Positions 19,601 through 26,994 of a stretch of 64,000 nucleotides of DNA are shown one piece after another (position 1 is the stretch's first letter; each line of letters begins with the position of its first letter). Under the pieces are notes generated by a model. It ran no database searches. It saw only the letters and a program-made list of their open reading frames with translations, and had not been told where the DNA came from. Origin of the DNA: Fibrella forsythiae (lineage in GTDB: Bacteria; Bacteroidota; Bacteroidia; Cytophagales; Spirosomataceae); contig NZ_JAFMYW010000001.1 of assembly GCF_017353175.1 (NCBI RefSeq), positions 1,240,001 to 1,304,000 of the forward strand. The letters run 5' to 3'. A program made the translations under genes and the position numbers.

Positions 19601-19999
19601 AAAATAAGCCGTAGTGTCGGAATAGAGGCTGTAATAGGCATGAGGCTGCGCCGAAGCCGGGCGATACAGCGCCGAATCCTGGGCGCCGTCATTACCGCGG
19701 CCAAGGAACTCGATATAGTCTGAGGCGTCGAATTTCCCGTCGGTTTCCCCTTCCACCAGAATAGCCTGCTCAACACCCCGGTGGAATAGTTGCAGTGTTT
19801 TGGGATCAAGGGTGGTTACGGGCAGTCCAGCTTTTTGCAGATCGCTGAACGTGATTCGATAGAGCCCCTTCTGCGCTACAGGGATTTTATAGTAGGTCTG
19901 CTGGAGATTTATCCACTCGTTGCCGAACACCGGTTTTTGGGCGTTAGCGGCAACACTGCACAGAAAGATGAACAGGTACAGGTAAACAGGTAGTCTCAT
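16652..19999 (-). CDS. Type IX secretion sortase PorU2-like, C25 (gingipain-family) peptidase
   Basis: A 1115-residue exported protein: signal peptide (first 20 residues, ending ANAQ), N-terminal beta domains, and a caspase-like C25 peptidase core. The catalytic His is in MFGHSSLD (about residue 635) and the Cys in LANGCASGNFYF (about 671). After that come Ig-like domains and a C-terminal segment with FDLAGRAVRTILLP and DGTNDTGVPMAAGSYLY, similar to T9SS/FlgD-type beta modules. PorU-type sortases cleave the C-terminal signal of T9SS cargo at the outer membrane; the length fits the PorU2 group. The downstream GT-C-like gene overlaps its stop. Confidence 0.85.
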   Translation of the reverse strand: MRLPVYLYLFIFLCSVAANAQKPVFGNEWINLQQTYYKIPVAQKGLYRITFSDLQKAGLPVTTLDPKTLQLFHRGVEQAILVEGETDGKFDASDYIEFLGRGNDGAQDSALYRPASAQPHAYYSLYSDTTAYFLTTRLDAQPGKRMATYTDITTNGLTPQPYVWAEDVRVFTDQYPAGNIYPMGAGYSNGAILTAYDVGEGWMGTSVKAQTRYEQAITLTKMLSTSLATPTLTVQYIGRTPTLHSVQIQVGQGAKPRTLVLAKSANYDPLTLTIPLSATDVADGGRVICSLSPQITDEEVSMAYLRAQYPHQTDLSGYSYREFRTDPVAGGRALLRLTNVLMTGRVFDITTPGQTSVISGTLVNSTLTSGTWTGVIRAATIPRQLVMTSTVLPVIGLQRVAFRTINPAKAGFLIVAHPSLAVSTTASPNAVAAYAAYRASKAGGSYDTLSVMIDQVFNQFSYGERNAIAIRRFVDYISRNGSPSALLLIGQSRDPQGVRKNPLAGSLDMVPSGGWPGSDLALVTGLNGRPDYVPAVAVGRLNVTQPQQVLDYLNKVKEHEAAATTAPWRKKMLHLSGGRSAYELGLFRAFVDEFTANITRKYVSASVETVSKRTDDPVENIPIVDQINKGVGMISMFGHSSLDVADIDIGYVSNDRLGYRNKGRYPLLLANGCASGNFYFGPKTFISDWVLTPDRGAILALAHTYNGFASSLKTYTDNLYSVMTDSTWYARSFGEIQVEGIRRYMLTNNSIYDKTNAEQITLQGDPAVRLFPFSRPDLTFSDGGVQIKAQPNSLTLTAVALNLGRGISQRPEVRIRQYAANGQLLVEVKKTVNASAFSDTLRVTMPVATLAGTFFELYADADGRFEEERKDNNVLQVKSDGQLANLPFDVDNTAPVVEVAFDGRRIANDAFVAPQPMITVLVADENPRLLRTDPAGLELYLQRPCTQPPCSFEKLVVSASNATWSNTGGTFRLNYRPAQPLPDGVYTLEVYGSDLSGNRAQPYAIRFVVKQAAVVQAITVAPNPFAYQTTIRYVLTGSQTPQPVTLHLFDLAGRAVRTILLPTALGTNEFVWDGTNDTGVPMAAGSYLYHLDIPGYSAFDGTAKKQLTGRIILAR

Positions 20000-20034
20000 A
20001 CGGTGGCGTGAAAAACAGCAACAAGGTACGGTGA

Positions 20035-20276
20035 ATTGGTTAATGGTTGACTAGTCAGTTGATTGGTGGACTGGTTGGTTGATTAGTGGACTGGTTAATT
20101 GGTTGGCTGGTTAATTGGCTGGTTAATAGGAAAGTTAGACGAGTTGATCTATAAATATGTACCAGTCCACCAATTAACCATTTACCAGTTCACCAGTCCA
20201 CCAATCAACCAGTCCACCAATCAACCAGCCAACCAATCGACCAATCAACCAGTCCACCAATCAACCAGTCTACTTC
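20035..20276. repeat. Inverted array of degenerate 8-bp tandem units
   Basis: Inside the 397-nt gap between the sortase and PadR genes. The left arm (about 20035-20130) is a run of units like TGGTTGAT, TAGTGGAC and TGGTTAAT. The right arm (about 20162-20276) is the complement, units like CCAATCAA and CCAGTCCA, in tandem with an 8-bp, mostly 16-bp, period. A central spacer of about 30 nt separates them, so the single strand could fold into a very long imperfect hairpin. There is no T-tract and no ORF worth calling. It could be a recombination or replication-slippage product, or a transcript-end structure. Confidence 0.8.
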
Positions 20277-20331
20277 TCATCCCTGATAATCCACCATTCA
20301 TACCAAAATACTACTATTCCGAGTCAAGTAC

Positions 20332-20363
20332 CTTGCATCACAAAGTACCTTATAGTATGTTTG
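20332..20363 (+). promoter_or_regulatory. Candidate Bacteroidota-type promoter for the PadR/PspC operon
   Basis: TATGTTTG at 20356-20363 matches the Bacteroidota -7 box TAnnTTTG, and CTTG at 20332-20335 lies 20 bp upstream in place of the -33 TTTG. The PadR ATG is 33 nt downstream. Matches are by eye only. Confidence 0.4.
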
Positions 20364-20396
20364 TTTCATCCATTGACCTATGACCCACTACGGCTC

Positions 20397-20903
20397 ATGA
20401 ATATCGAAAACGCGCAGGTCCAGATGCGAAAAGGCATTCTGGAATTCTGCATTCTACACATCATATCAAGGGGCGAGATCTACGCCTCGGATATGCTCGA
20501 TGAGCTAACCTCCGCCCGCATCATGGTGGTCGAAGGAACGCTTTATCCCCTGTTAACGCGCCTGAAAAACGCCGGGCTACTCGATTATAAATGGGTAGAG
20601 TCGACCTCGGGGCCACCCCGCAAATATTATATGCTCACCGAATTAGGTCGAAATTCGTTAGAATCGCTAAATGAAACCTGGCAGGAGCTTTCCGACTCAG
20701 TAAAGCTGATCGTAAACCGCGCTCAGGCCAACGGCGGCAGTACGCCACCAACCATACAAACCGCGGTAGATGTGCAACCGGCACCGGCTATCGTTGTCCC
20801 TGCTGTGATCGTAGACTCAACGCCGGAACCCGCAACTGACACGCCCGACTCGGCTCCCGAGTCGGTCAACATTGTCATGCCCGAACCTAAACAAGATCAA
20901 TAA
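20397..20903 (+). CDS. PadR-family transcriptional regulator
   Basis: A 168-residue regulator. The ATG at 20397 starts the standard Bacteroidota PadR N terminus (MNIENAQVQMRKGILEFCIL); a frame from 20361 adds 12 unconserved residues. The winged helix is clear: SDMLDEL, EGTLYPLLTRLKNAGLL and the wing STSGPPRKYYMLTELGR. The last 50 residues form an unusual Ala/Pro/Val-rich low-complexity tail. It precedes a PspC/GIN membrane protein by 15 nt; this two-gene pairing is common in Bacteroidota, where PadR is thought to control the membrane protein. Confidence 0.92.
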   Translation: MNIENAQVQMRKGILEFCILHIISRGEIYASDMLDELTSARIMVVEGTLYPLLTRLKNAGLLDYKWVESTSGPPRKYYMLTELGRNSLESLNETWQELSDSVKLIVNRAQANGGSTPPTIQTAVDVQPAPAIVVPAVIVDSTPEPATDTPDSAPESVNIVMPEPKQDQ

Positions 20904-20918
20904 GCCCCCTTTACAACC

Positions 20919-23546
20919 ATGAAAAAGACCATCAGCATTAACATCAGCGGGGTGATCTTCCATATTGAAGAAGACGGCTACGAGAAACTGAAAAGTTACC
21001 TCCAGTCAATTCAGCAATACTTTTCGACCTACGACGACAGTCAGGAGATTGTTACCGATATCGAAAACCGGATTGCCGAAAAGCTCCTCAATAACCTGAA
21101 AGGTGATGATAAAACACCCGCCCGGCAGGCAGTAACGCTCGAAGACGTAAACGGACTGATTGCCAAAATGGGTACCGTGGCCGACTTTGAAGCCGTTGAA
21201 AACGACGAAGTACTGGTTACCGGCAGCAGCCGGGCTAAAACGAATCCGACACCCGGCACCCAGCCTCGCACGAACGTACCTGACGCCGACGTACCTGGCA
21301 AAGAGCGGACAACCAACGCTCCGCCGCCGGGCACCAGCTACAGCTACAAGAGCGGTAAATACGAGTATGAATACCAGCGCGACGCCAACACCGGCAAAAC
21401 GCAAACGTCCTATTCGTATGATGGCCGCAAACTGGCCCGTGACCTGCGCCACAAAACGCTGGGTGGTGTAGCGGCCGGTCTGGCTCACTATTTCCGAATC
21501 GATCCGGTCTGGGTCCGGGTGCTGCTCGTAACCCTGGTCATCGGTTTTCCCGCGTTGAGTAACGGTTTGTTTCATGATGGCCGCATGGGTTCTCTCTCAG
21601 GCGTCACGATCCTTGCCTACATCCTGCTCTGGGCCTTTCTTCCCGGCGATTCCACCCTCGAAGAAGAAAAGGGTATTCGCAAATTCTACCGCAACCCCGA
21701 CAATAAGGTCCTGGGGGGCGTGTCGTCGGGGCTGGCCGCTTATTTCGGCGTCGAGATCAGTATCGTTCGTATCGCCATGGTGGCTAGTGTATTCGTGGCC
21801 GGGTTCGGCATTCTGGCCTACATCGTGCTCTGGATGGTAGCGCCGGAAGCCCGCAGCGTAACCGAGAAGATGGAAATGACCGGTAAGCCCATCACACTCA
21901 GCAATATCGAGAGTAGTGTAAAAAGCAGCCTGAACGTACCCAGTTCCGCTCCGGAAAGTGGCCTGACCCAATTACTGCTCTTCCCTTTCCGGGCCATTGC
22001 TGCCATATTCTCTGCCTTGGGGCGCCTTTTCGGCAAAACACTGGGCGGGCTGGGCAGCGTCATCCGCGTCTTGTTTGGCCTGATCATGCTCCTCGTCGGC
22101 TTCAGCTGCATCCTTGCCTGCCTAACCGTTTTTGGGGCTGGCATTGGCATTATGTCGGGCACCAGCTTTGGTGATGGCGATGGTATTCCGCTTTCGCTTC
22201 TGCGTGAAGACACCAGTTTCCTGACGTTAATAGCCGGATTTATTTTTGGCGTTCTCCCCAGTCTGGCGCTGACCCTGACCGGCCTGATCGTAATCACCCG
22301 CAAGTCGTTCCTGAACGGTAATACGGCCCTGACGCTGCTGGCTATATGGGTTATCAGCGGTGTCATCCTGGCCACAACCATTCCGCAGATTGTTGGCGAA
22401 TTCAACCGCCGTGGCAAGGTCGAAACCACCGAGATTCTACGTCCGTCGGGCACGCCAACCTTTACAATCAACGATACCGATAATGACGGCGATTTCCACA
22501 CCCGCCCCCGGATCGAACTGCTGGGGTACCCCGGTACCGAGATCAAGATTATTCGCGAAGCAACCGCACGGGGACGTACCCGGGCTCAGGCAGTAGCCAA
22601 TGCCCGTGAAATCCAGTATGTACCGGCGGTAACCGATTCACTGGTGAAGTTCAGCGACGAATTTGTCCTGCCTGAGGATGTTCGCTTCCGCGATCAGGAG
22701 TTGAACGTGCGTATCTACATTCCGTATGGCAAGCCATTCCATATGACGTCTGAGTTTGCCCGTTATATCATCAACCGATTCGACGACCGGGAATTCGACG
22801 CAATGCCACAGAGTCTCTGGCAGTTTACCGCCGCCGGGCTGTCGGGCGTTGGCTTCGAGCGCACCCTCGATAAGGAAGATGAGCAGGGTAATGATGACCA
22901 AAATGATGACGATGACAACGATGACGACGTTGATGTTGACACTGATGGTGAATTGACCCGCCCCATGATTCCTACCTCTGGCACCGCTACCGCCGCCCCG
23001 CGCACCGTATCGATTTCGGGTAATTTCGGGGTACGTTTCCAGAAAGGCACCATCTTTAAAGTAGACGGCAATGGCAGCGAAGAAGGGCTGAACAAGGTGA
23101 CCGTTACGAATGAAGATGGTACGCTCCGGATTGAACAGCGCGACAATAACGACGGCCCCACCAACCGGATTGGGTTGACAATCACCCTGCCTACGGTAGA
23201 AGTGGTCCGGTTATCGGGTCAATCAGAAGCACGCCTCTCCGAATTCGATGCTCTGAATACCCTGACGCTCGACCTGTCGGGGAATAGTAAGGTGTTTGTC
23301 AAAACAACGGCTAAAGCAATCACGACCGACCAAACAGGCTCCTCCAAGATTGTTCTGCGCGGCAAAGCCGATCAGGTGCTGGCTACGCTGTCGGGCGCAA
23401 GCAGGCTACAGGCCAACCAGATACGCATTGACAGGGCCGACATCAACGCTTCCGGCGCCAGCGTTGCCCGTATTGGCGAAGTGAAAAACCTGACAAAAAA
23501 GACCACCGGCGTCAGCCGGGTAAAGCAGACCAACGAACGGGATTGA
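20919..23546 (+). CDS. PspC-domain membrane protein with C-terminal GIN/DUF2807 head
   Basis: An 875-residue multidomain envelope protein. Residues 1-95 form a conserved cytoplasmic module (MKKTISINISG start). Two PspC domains follow at about 167-235 and 252-308, each with HKTLGGVAAGLA- or NKVLGGVSSGLA-type motifs and hydrophobic helices. Three further membrane helices lie between about 385 and 495, and an Asp/Asn-rich linker at about 657-677. A DUF2807 (GIN) beta-helix from about 694 to 860 carries the repeated LSG and ASGAS turns. PspC proteins act in envelope-stress signalling; the GIN head resembles an adhesin or sensor. The gene is co-transcribed with PadR. Confidence 0.88.
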   Translation: MKKTISINISGVIFHIEEDGYEKLKSYLQSIQQYFSTYDDSQEIVTDIENRIAEKLLNNLKGDDKTPARQAVTLEDVNGLIAKMGTVADFEAVENDEVLVTGSSRAKTNPTPGTQPRTNVPDADVPGKERTTNAPPPGTSYSYKSGKYEYEYQRDANTGKTQTSYSYDGRKLARDLRHKTLGGVAAGLAHYFRIDPVWVRVLLVTLVIGFPALSNGLFHDGRMGSLSGVTILAYILLWAFLPGDSTLEEEKGIRKFYRNPDNKVLGGVSSGLAAYFGVEISIVRIAMVASVFVAGFGILAYIVLWMVAPEARSVTEKMEMTGKPITLSNIESSVKSSLNVPSSAPESGLTQLLLFPFRAIAAIFSALGRLFGKTLGGLGSVIRVLFGLIMLLVGFSCILACLTVFGAGIGIMSGTSFGDGDGIPLSLLREDTSFLTLIAGFIFGVLPSLALTLTGLIVITRKSFLNGNTALTLLAIWVISGVILATTIPQIVGEFNRRGKVETTEILRPSGTPTFTINDTDNDGDFHTRPRIELLGYPGTEIKIIREATARGRTRAQAVANAREIQYVPAVTDSLVKFSDEFVLPEDVRFRDQELNVRIYIPYGKPFHMTSEFARYIINRFDDREFDAMPQSLWQFTAAGLSGVGFERTLDKEDEQGNDDQNDDDDNDDDVDVDTDGELTRPMIPTSGTATAAPRTVSISGNFGVRFQKGTIFKVDGNGSEEGLNKVTVTNEDGTLRIEQRDNNDGPTNRIGLTITLPTVEVVRLSGQSEARLSEFDALNTLTLDLSGNSKVFVKTTAKAITTDQTGSSKIVLRGKADQVLATLSGASRLQANQIRIDRADINASGASVARIGEVKNLTKKTTGVSRVKQTNERD

Positions 23547-23555
23547 GTATCTTTA

Positions 23556-23672
23556 CAATGAACAATTAGCACTGGTCAATTATCGATCGGCTCACGCGGA
23601 AATCCGTTTGCTATAAGCCGTTGATCATTGGTAATTGTTCATTGATAACTGATCATTGTTAACTGATAATTG
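23556..23672. repeat. Long imperfect hairpin and AT-rich repeat downstream of the PspC gene
   Basis: CAATGAACAATTA at 23556-23568 is exactly complementary to TAATTGTTCATTG at 23632-23644, with further partial pairing inside (GATCGGCT against AGCCGTTGATC). It is followed by related short units TGATAACTGATCATTG and TTAACTGATAATTGA. There is no T-run typical of a terminator. It occupies essentially the whole gap between the PspC and DUF4494 genes. Confidence 0.6.
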
Positions 23673-23676
23673 ACTC

Positions 23677-24198
23677 ATGCCAACCTGGTTTATCGGCAAA
23701 ATACGCTACCAGCAAACCGACGATTCTGCGGCCGTTGATACGCGTAAAGATGCCTCGTCTGAATTACCAAAAATGAAAACCATTAACGAAACGTACCTGA
23801 TCGATGCCGTTTCGTATACCGATGCCGAAGCCCGTTTGTACCGAATTGTGGCCGACAATACACCCGATTTTGAGATCACGGCCATTCGTCCCATGCGTCT
23901 GAGCGACGTGTTCCATATCGAAGGCGGCGACAACTGGTATAAGTGCAAGACGTATTATATGACCGAAGATGATAAAGGACGGGCCAAGAAGGTGCTGAAC
24001 ACCATGCTCATCAACGGGTCTAACCTTCGTGAAGCGCACCAACGCCTCTCGGATAACCTCAGTTCGATGCTGGTACCCGTTGAAATCACGGACATAAACC
24101 TCACGCCCATTCTGGAGGTGGTCCCGCACGATGCACTTGAACCTGAAATTCCGGCGAACCTGAAGCCATTGGCCCAGGTAGAAGCAGCTACGGTGTAG
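23677..24198 (+). CDS. DUF4494 domain-containing protein
   Basis: A 173-residue cytoplasmic protein recognisable as DUF4494, a small Bacteroidota-specific family. Marks are the N-terminal WFIGKIRYQQ, KTINETYLIDAVSYTDAEARLY and DNWYKCKTYYMTEDD. Function is unknown; several family members carry DNA-metabolism neighbours, but nothing here supports a role. A strong terminator follows 18 nt after the stop. The C-terminal 30 residues are Pro/Glu-rich. Confidence 0.85.
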   Translation: MPTWFIGKIRYQQTDDSAAVDTRKDASSELPKMKTINETYLIDAVSYTDAEARLYRIVADNTPDFEITAIRPMRLSDVFHIEGGDNWYKCKTYYMTEDDKGRAKKVLNTMLINGSNLREAHQRLSDNLSSMLVPVEITDINLTPILEVVPHDALEPEIPANLKPLAQVEAATV

Positions 24199-24215
24199 GT
24201 CATCTCTCTTTAGTG

Positions 24216-24256
24216 CACAAAAAGCCGCTTACTTCTCTGGTTAGCGGCTTTTTGTG
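24216..24256 (+). terminator. Rho-independent terminator after the DUF4494 gene
   Basis: A 14-bp perfect stem, CACAAAAAGCCGCT against AGCGGCTTTTTGTG, with a 13-nt loop and a T-run on the 3' arm. It isolates the upstream genes from the AT-rich ATPase/TOPRIM-like insert. Confidence 0.85.
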
Positions 24257-24339
24257 TATCCTCGCTTTCAGGCGCGAGCCTGACATGGTACTATTGCCAA
24301 AATCGCTAACTTACCGACCAACATCAGCCGCTACAAATT

Positions 24340-25461
24340 ATGCTTAAGCGCGTGTCCATACAGAATTTTAAAAGCCTGAAAGACGTCACTCTCAATCTTC
24401 AGCCAGTCAATCTATTGATTGGCCCTAACAACTCGGGTAAAACAAACTTTCTAAAAGCATTGGATAAGGAGACGTTGTCATTATTAGGCAGTAATCGTAT
24501 CGATACATTTAAAGAATTAACATTCAAGCATAAGCCCGTTGATGTCACCTATTCATTTGACTATTTACCTGATATTAATGGACTAATGAGCAAGCTAAAA
24601 AACAATAATCCAAACACTATATATCACTATTCCCTTGCCTATACATTAACTACCGATGAAAATAATAGCTGGATAAAAACTGACGCACATGATTCTTTTA
24701 TTAATGAAAGTAGAGTAGAGTTACCAATTGAAACTTTTCCTGGCCATATGAAAGAATTTATCAACTATAAGTCAGCGACACTATTTCGCCCTGACCCATC
24801 TCGGCTGATTCATCAGGTAAAGCTTTCTGCAGATGACTTAATGTTATTACCAGATTGTTCAAATCTGGTTTCTTTCCTGTATTATATAGAGACGAATTTT
24901 AGAAATACTTATTCAAAGCAGTTAAAAGAAGATTTTACCAGGTGCGTTCCTGAAATTACTTATTTTACAATGCCACCTGTGAAGGTTGGTAATGATAGTT
25001 TGTTGAGCTTACGATTTTTTGACAAGGAAGATGTCGGTTATTGGGCAAATGAGGTATCGGAAGGAGTATTGTATTTCCTCATGCTCCTCGGCATTGTCAA
25101 TCAACCTAATCCGCCTAAACTACTTCTCTTGGAAGAGCCCGAACGCGGTATTCATCCCCGACGGATTCGAGAGGTGATGAATTTCATCTTTCGGCTAGCT
25201 GAAGAAAAAGGGGTTCAAATTATTCTTACAACGCACAACGAGCATGTGCTTGACCAATTCACTACATGGCCAGAAGCCGTCTTTGTATTTGAGAAAGATG
25301 ACGAAGGAGCCACGCACGTAAAAAATCTTCTACACGATATCATTGAACCATCACATGAGAAAAGTATTAATAATAACACAGCACAAATAGACTTTACGAG
25401 TAATTTAGGGGATAACTGGATGTATGGATTATTAGGAGGCGTACCTGAGGAAGTTTTATGA
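24340..25461 (+). CDS. ABC/OLD-type AAA ATPase, first gene of a putative defence pair
   Basis: A 373-residue SMC/ABC-like ATPase of the AAA_15/AAA_21 (OLD, RecF-like) group. It starts MLKRVSIQNFKSLKDV and has Walker A GPNNSGKTN (residues 28-36), a degenerate signature EVSEGV (about 238-243), Walker B LLLLEEPE (261-268) followed by RGIHP, and an H-loop LTTHNEH (296-302). The insert between Walker A and signature is short, without a long coiled coil. Base composition is much more AT-rich than the neighbours, suggesting transfer. It overlaps the next gene by 4 nt (ATGA). ATPases of this kind partner TOPRIM nucleases in anti-phage systems such as PARIS and OLD/Gabija; the specific system is not recognised. 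Confidence 0.85.
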   Translation: MLKRVSIQNFKSLKDVTLNLQPVNLLIGPNNSGKTNFLKALDKETLSLLGSNRIDTFKELTFKHKPVDVTYSFDYLPDINGLMSKLKNNNPNTIYHYSLAYTLTTDENNSWIKTDAHDSFINESRVELPIETFPGHMKEFINYKSATLFRPDPSRLIHQVKLSADDLMLLPDCSNLVSFLYYIETNFRNTYSKQLKEDFTRCVPEITYFTMPPVKVGNDSLLSLRFFDKEDVGYWANEVSEGVLYFLMLLGIVNQPNPPKLLLLEEPERGIHPRRIREVMNFIFRLAEEKGVQIILTTHNEHVLDQFTTWPEAVFVFEKDDEGATHVKNLLHDIIEPSHEKSINNNTAQIDFTSNLGDNWMYGLLGGVPEEVL

Positions 25462-26072
25462 AAGCAGCTCTTATCTACGCCCTGATTTCAGAAGGATTTT
25501 CCGAATATTCATTTATTCCAGTATATCTAAAAAGGCTAGCGTTTCAGAAAAATATACAGGTAAAGCCTAGCAGTGTAAATTTAAAGGGGCAGCCTAGCAA
25601 ATCAACAGTATTATCAAAAGCTGAATTCCTTTGCCTAAAAGCGTTGCAGGACGAAGAGCAGGCATTATGCATTGTCGGAATTGATTTGGACAAACCAGAT
25701 CATACAGATGATCTCCAGGAACATACAAACGAATGTAAAAAACTGATTAATGCTCTCGCAAGCGCCTATAAACGGTACGAAAAACAGATTATCGTGTATG
25801 TTCCTATTCAGGCAATAGAGCATTGGCTAGCCTATCAGGCTTTCCGAATAAACAAAGGCTCGAAACCTGAGGTGCGTAGTCTCGAGAAAATGAATCAAAA
25901 AGAGTTAAAGCGACTGTTGTACGGCGAAAAGGACGATCAACGGAAAATGATTGCTGTTGCACGATCAATTGCCGAGGTAGCTGATTTTGATGAATTGGCG
26001 AAGCAGTCACGTAGTTTTAATCTCTTTCATCAGCAGGTCCTCCAGTTTATGGATGAGTATGCCAATCAATAA
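25458..26072 (+). CDS. TOPRIM-like (DUF4276/DUF4435-like) protein, partner of the ATPase
   Basis: A 204-residue protein coupled to the ATPase by a 4-nt overlap. Its plan fits compact TOPRIM-like nucleases: an N-terminal strand with an acidic motif SEGFSEYSF (Glu12, Glu16), a hydrophobic strand ending in an acidic pair CIVGIDLDKPDH (Asp76, Asp78), and QAIEHWLAYQ (Glu121, Trp123), similar to the IEAWLL-type motif of DUF4276 proteins. I infer a metal-dependent nuclease effector or sensor controlled by the ATPase. Codon use is AT-rich like its partner. The family match is by motif only. Confidence 0.6.
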   Translation: MKAALIYALISEGFSEYSFIPVYLKRLAFQKNIQVKPSSVNLKGQPSKSTVLSKAEFLCLKALQDEEQALCIVGIDLDKPDHTDDLQEHTNECKKLINALASAYKRYEKQIIVYVPIQAIEHWLAYQAFRINKGSKPEVRSLEKMNQKELKRLLYGEKDDQRKMIAVARSIAEVADFDELAKQSRSFNLFHQQVLQFMDEYANQ

Positions 26073-26084
26073 CAGCCAATCAAC

Positions 26085-26120
26085 AAAAAGGCCGTTCCCT
26101 GCAAAGAGAACGGCCTTTTT
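26085..26120 (+). terminator. Terminator closing the ATPase/TOPRIM-like operon
   Basis: A 13-bp perfect stem, AAAAAGGCCGTTC against GAACGGCCTTTTT, with a 10-nt loop; the A- and T-runs on both sides let it serve the universal stress gene on the opposite strand as well. Confidence 0.85.
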
Positions 26121-26146
26121 ACTGTCAATCATCCAAGGTTCAAAAA

Positions 26147-26872
26147 TTACTCGGCGGCGTGATAAACCAGCACTGGTACCTGGGATGATGACAGGAGTTT
26201 TTCGGTTGGGTCGGTGCCCATCAGCCCGCCAAGGAAACCGGTTTCCCTCCGCTGAATAATGAACAGATCGGGCTTGTTTTCCTCAATCTGTTCGGGGGTG
26301 ATCACCGTCAGGTGGGCATCGAAGGCATCAATGATAGCCGATGTCTGCTCGGTCACCATCGATTGTGTGATCGTTGGTTGCAGCACATACGCCACCGACC
26401 TGAACGCAACAGACGGTCTGCCTGCCTCCGTTTCATCGTCGGGAATAAACAGCACCGGACAGGGCGCCTGCCGGGCCACATCATCGGCAGCACTGCCAAC
26501 AAGCCGATCGAAAAAAGTGGCTACGGCGCTGCGTTGGGTAATCAATATATCGGGAGAAAACTCACGTGCAGCATCGATAATACTATCTTCGACATCACCC
26601 ACCCGCCATTCGCCAACTACGTCAAGCCCTTCGCTGCGGAACTTCTCCACCAGGGTATTCAGGTGCTTCTGGCTGATCGTCTCCAGATCGAGCGTTGCCA
26701 GTGAACCCATTCCGGGATCGGCAAACGTTGGCAGAGAGGTGTCGGCAATAACAGGCTGATATACATGGAGCAGGATGACACGGGCCTGCCAGACACGGGC
26801 CATCAGGTGCAGATACGAAAGTGTGGTCGACGACTGGTCGAACAAATCCGTTGGAAAGAGAATCGTTTTCAT
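26147..26872 (-). CDS. Universal stress protein (UspA family)
   Basis: A 241-residue protein with the UspA N terminus MKTILFPTDLFDQSSTTL and a strand ending HVYQP. The ATP-binding glycine motif of UspA should fall near VGSAADDVARQAPCPVLFIP (about residues 127-146), where the usual GSV/TS form is degenerate. The second half (about 155-241) looks like a second, diverged Usp module ending SSQVPVLVYHA. Tandem Usp proteins of this length are common in Bacteroidota. Precise role unknown. Confidence 0.85.
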   Translation of the reverse strand: MKTILFPTDLFDQSSTTLSYLHLMARVWQARVILLHVYQPVIADTSLPTFADPGMGSLATLDLETISQKHLNTLVEKFRSEGLDVVGEWRVGDVEDSIIDAAREFSPDILITQRSAVATFFDRLVGSAADDVARQAPCPVLFIPDDETEAGRPSVAFRSVAYVLQPTITQSMVTEQTSAIIDAFDAHLTVITPEQIEENKPDLFIIQRRETGFLGGLMGTDPTEKLLSSSQVPVLVYHAAE

Positions 26873-26994
26873 AAGTGGATTATCAGAATAAAGTCACCTA
26901 GTCAACTGTTCAACTGACCGTATAGTTATCCCATCTTAGCGTAGGTCGATTATGGCACGTAACTTGATCGTAGCTGGTCAAACCCATCTCATGC

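Noticed and set aside
20035-20276. CRISPR array
   Set aside because: Units are 8-16 bp, degenerate and inverted about a centre, without unique spacers, and no cas genes are near.
20099-20383. A 94-residue open frame across the intergenic repeat
   Set aside because: Its protein is the translated tandem repeat (QSTNQPANQSTNQP-like) and overlaps the PadR promoter.
24340-26072. Transposon or integrative element around the ATPase/TOPRIM-like pair
   Set aside because: No integrase, transposase, terminal inverted repeats or tRNA target found near either end; only composition suggests transfer.
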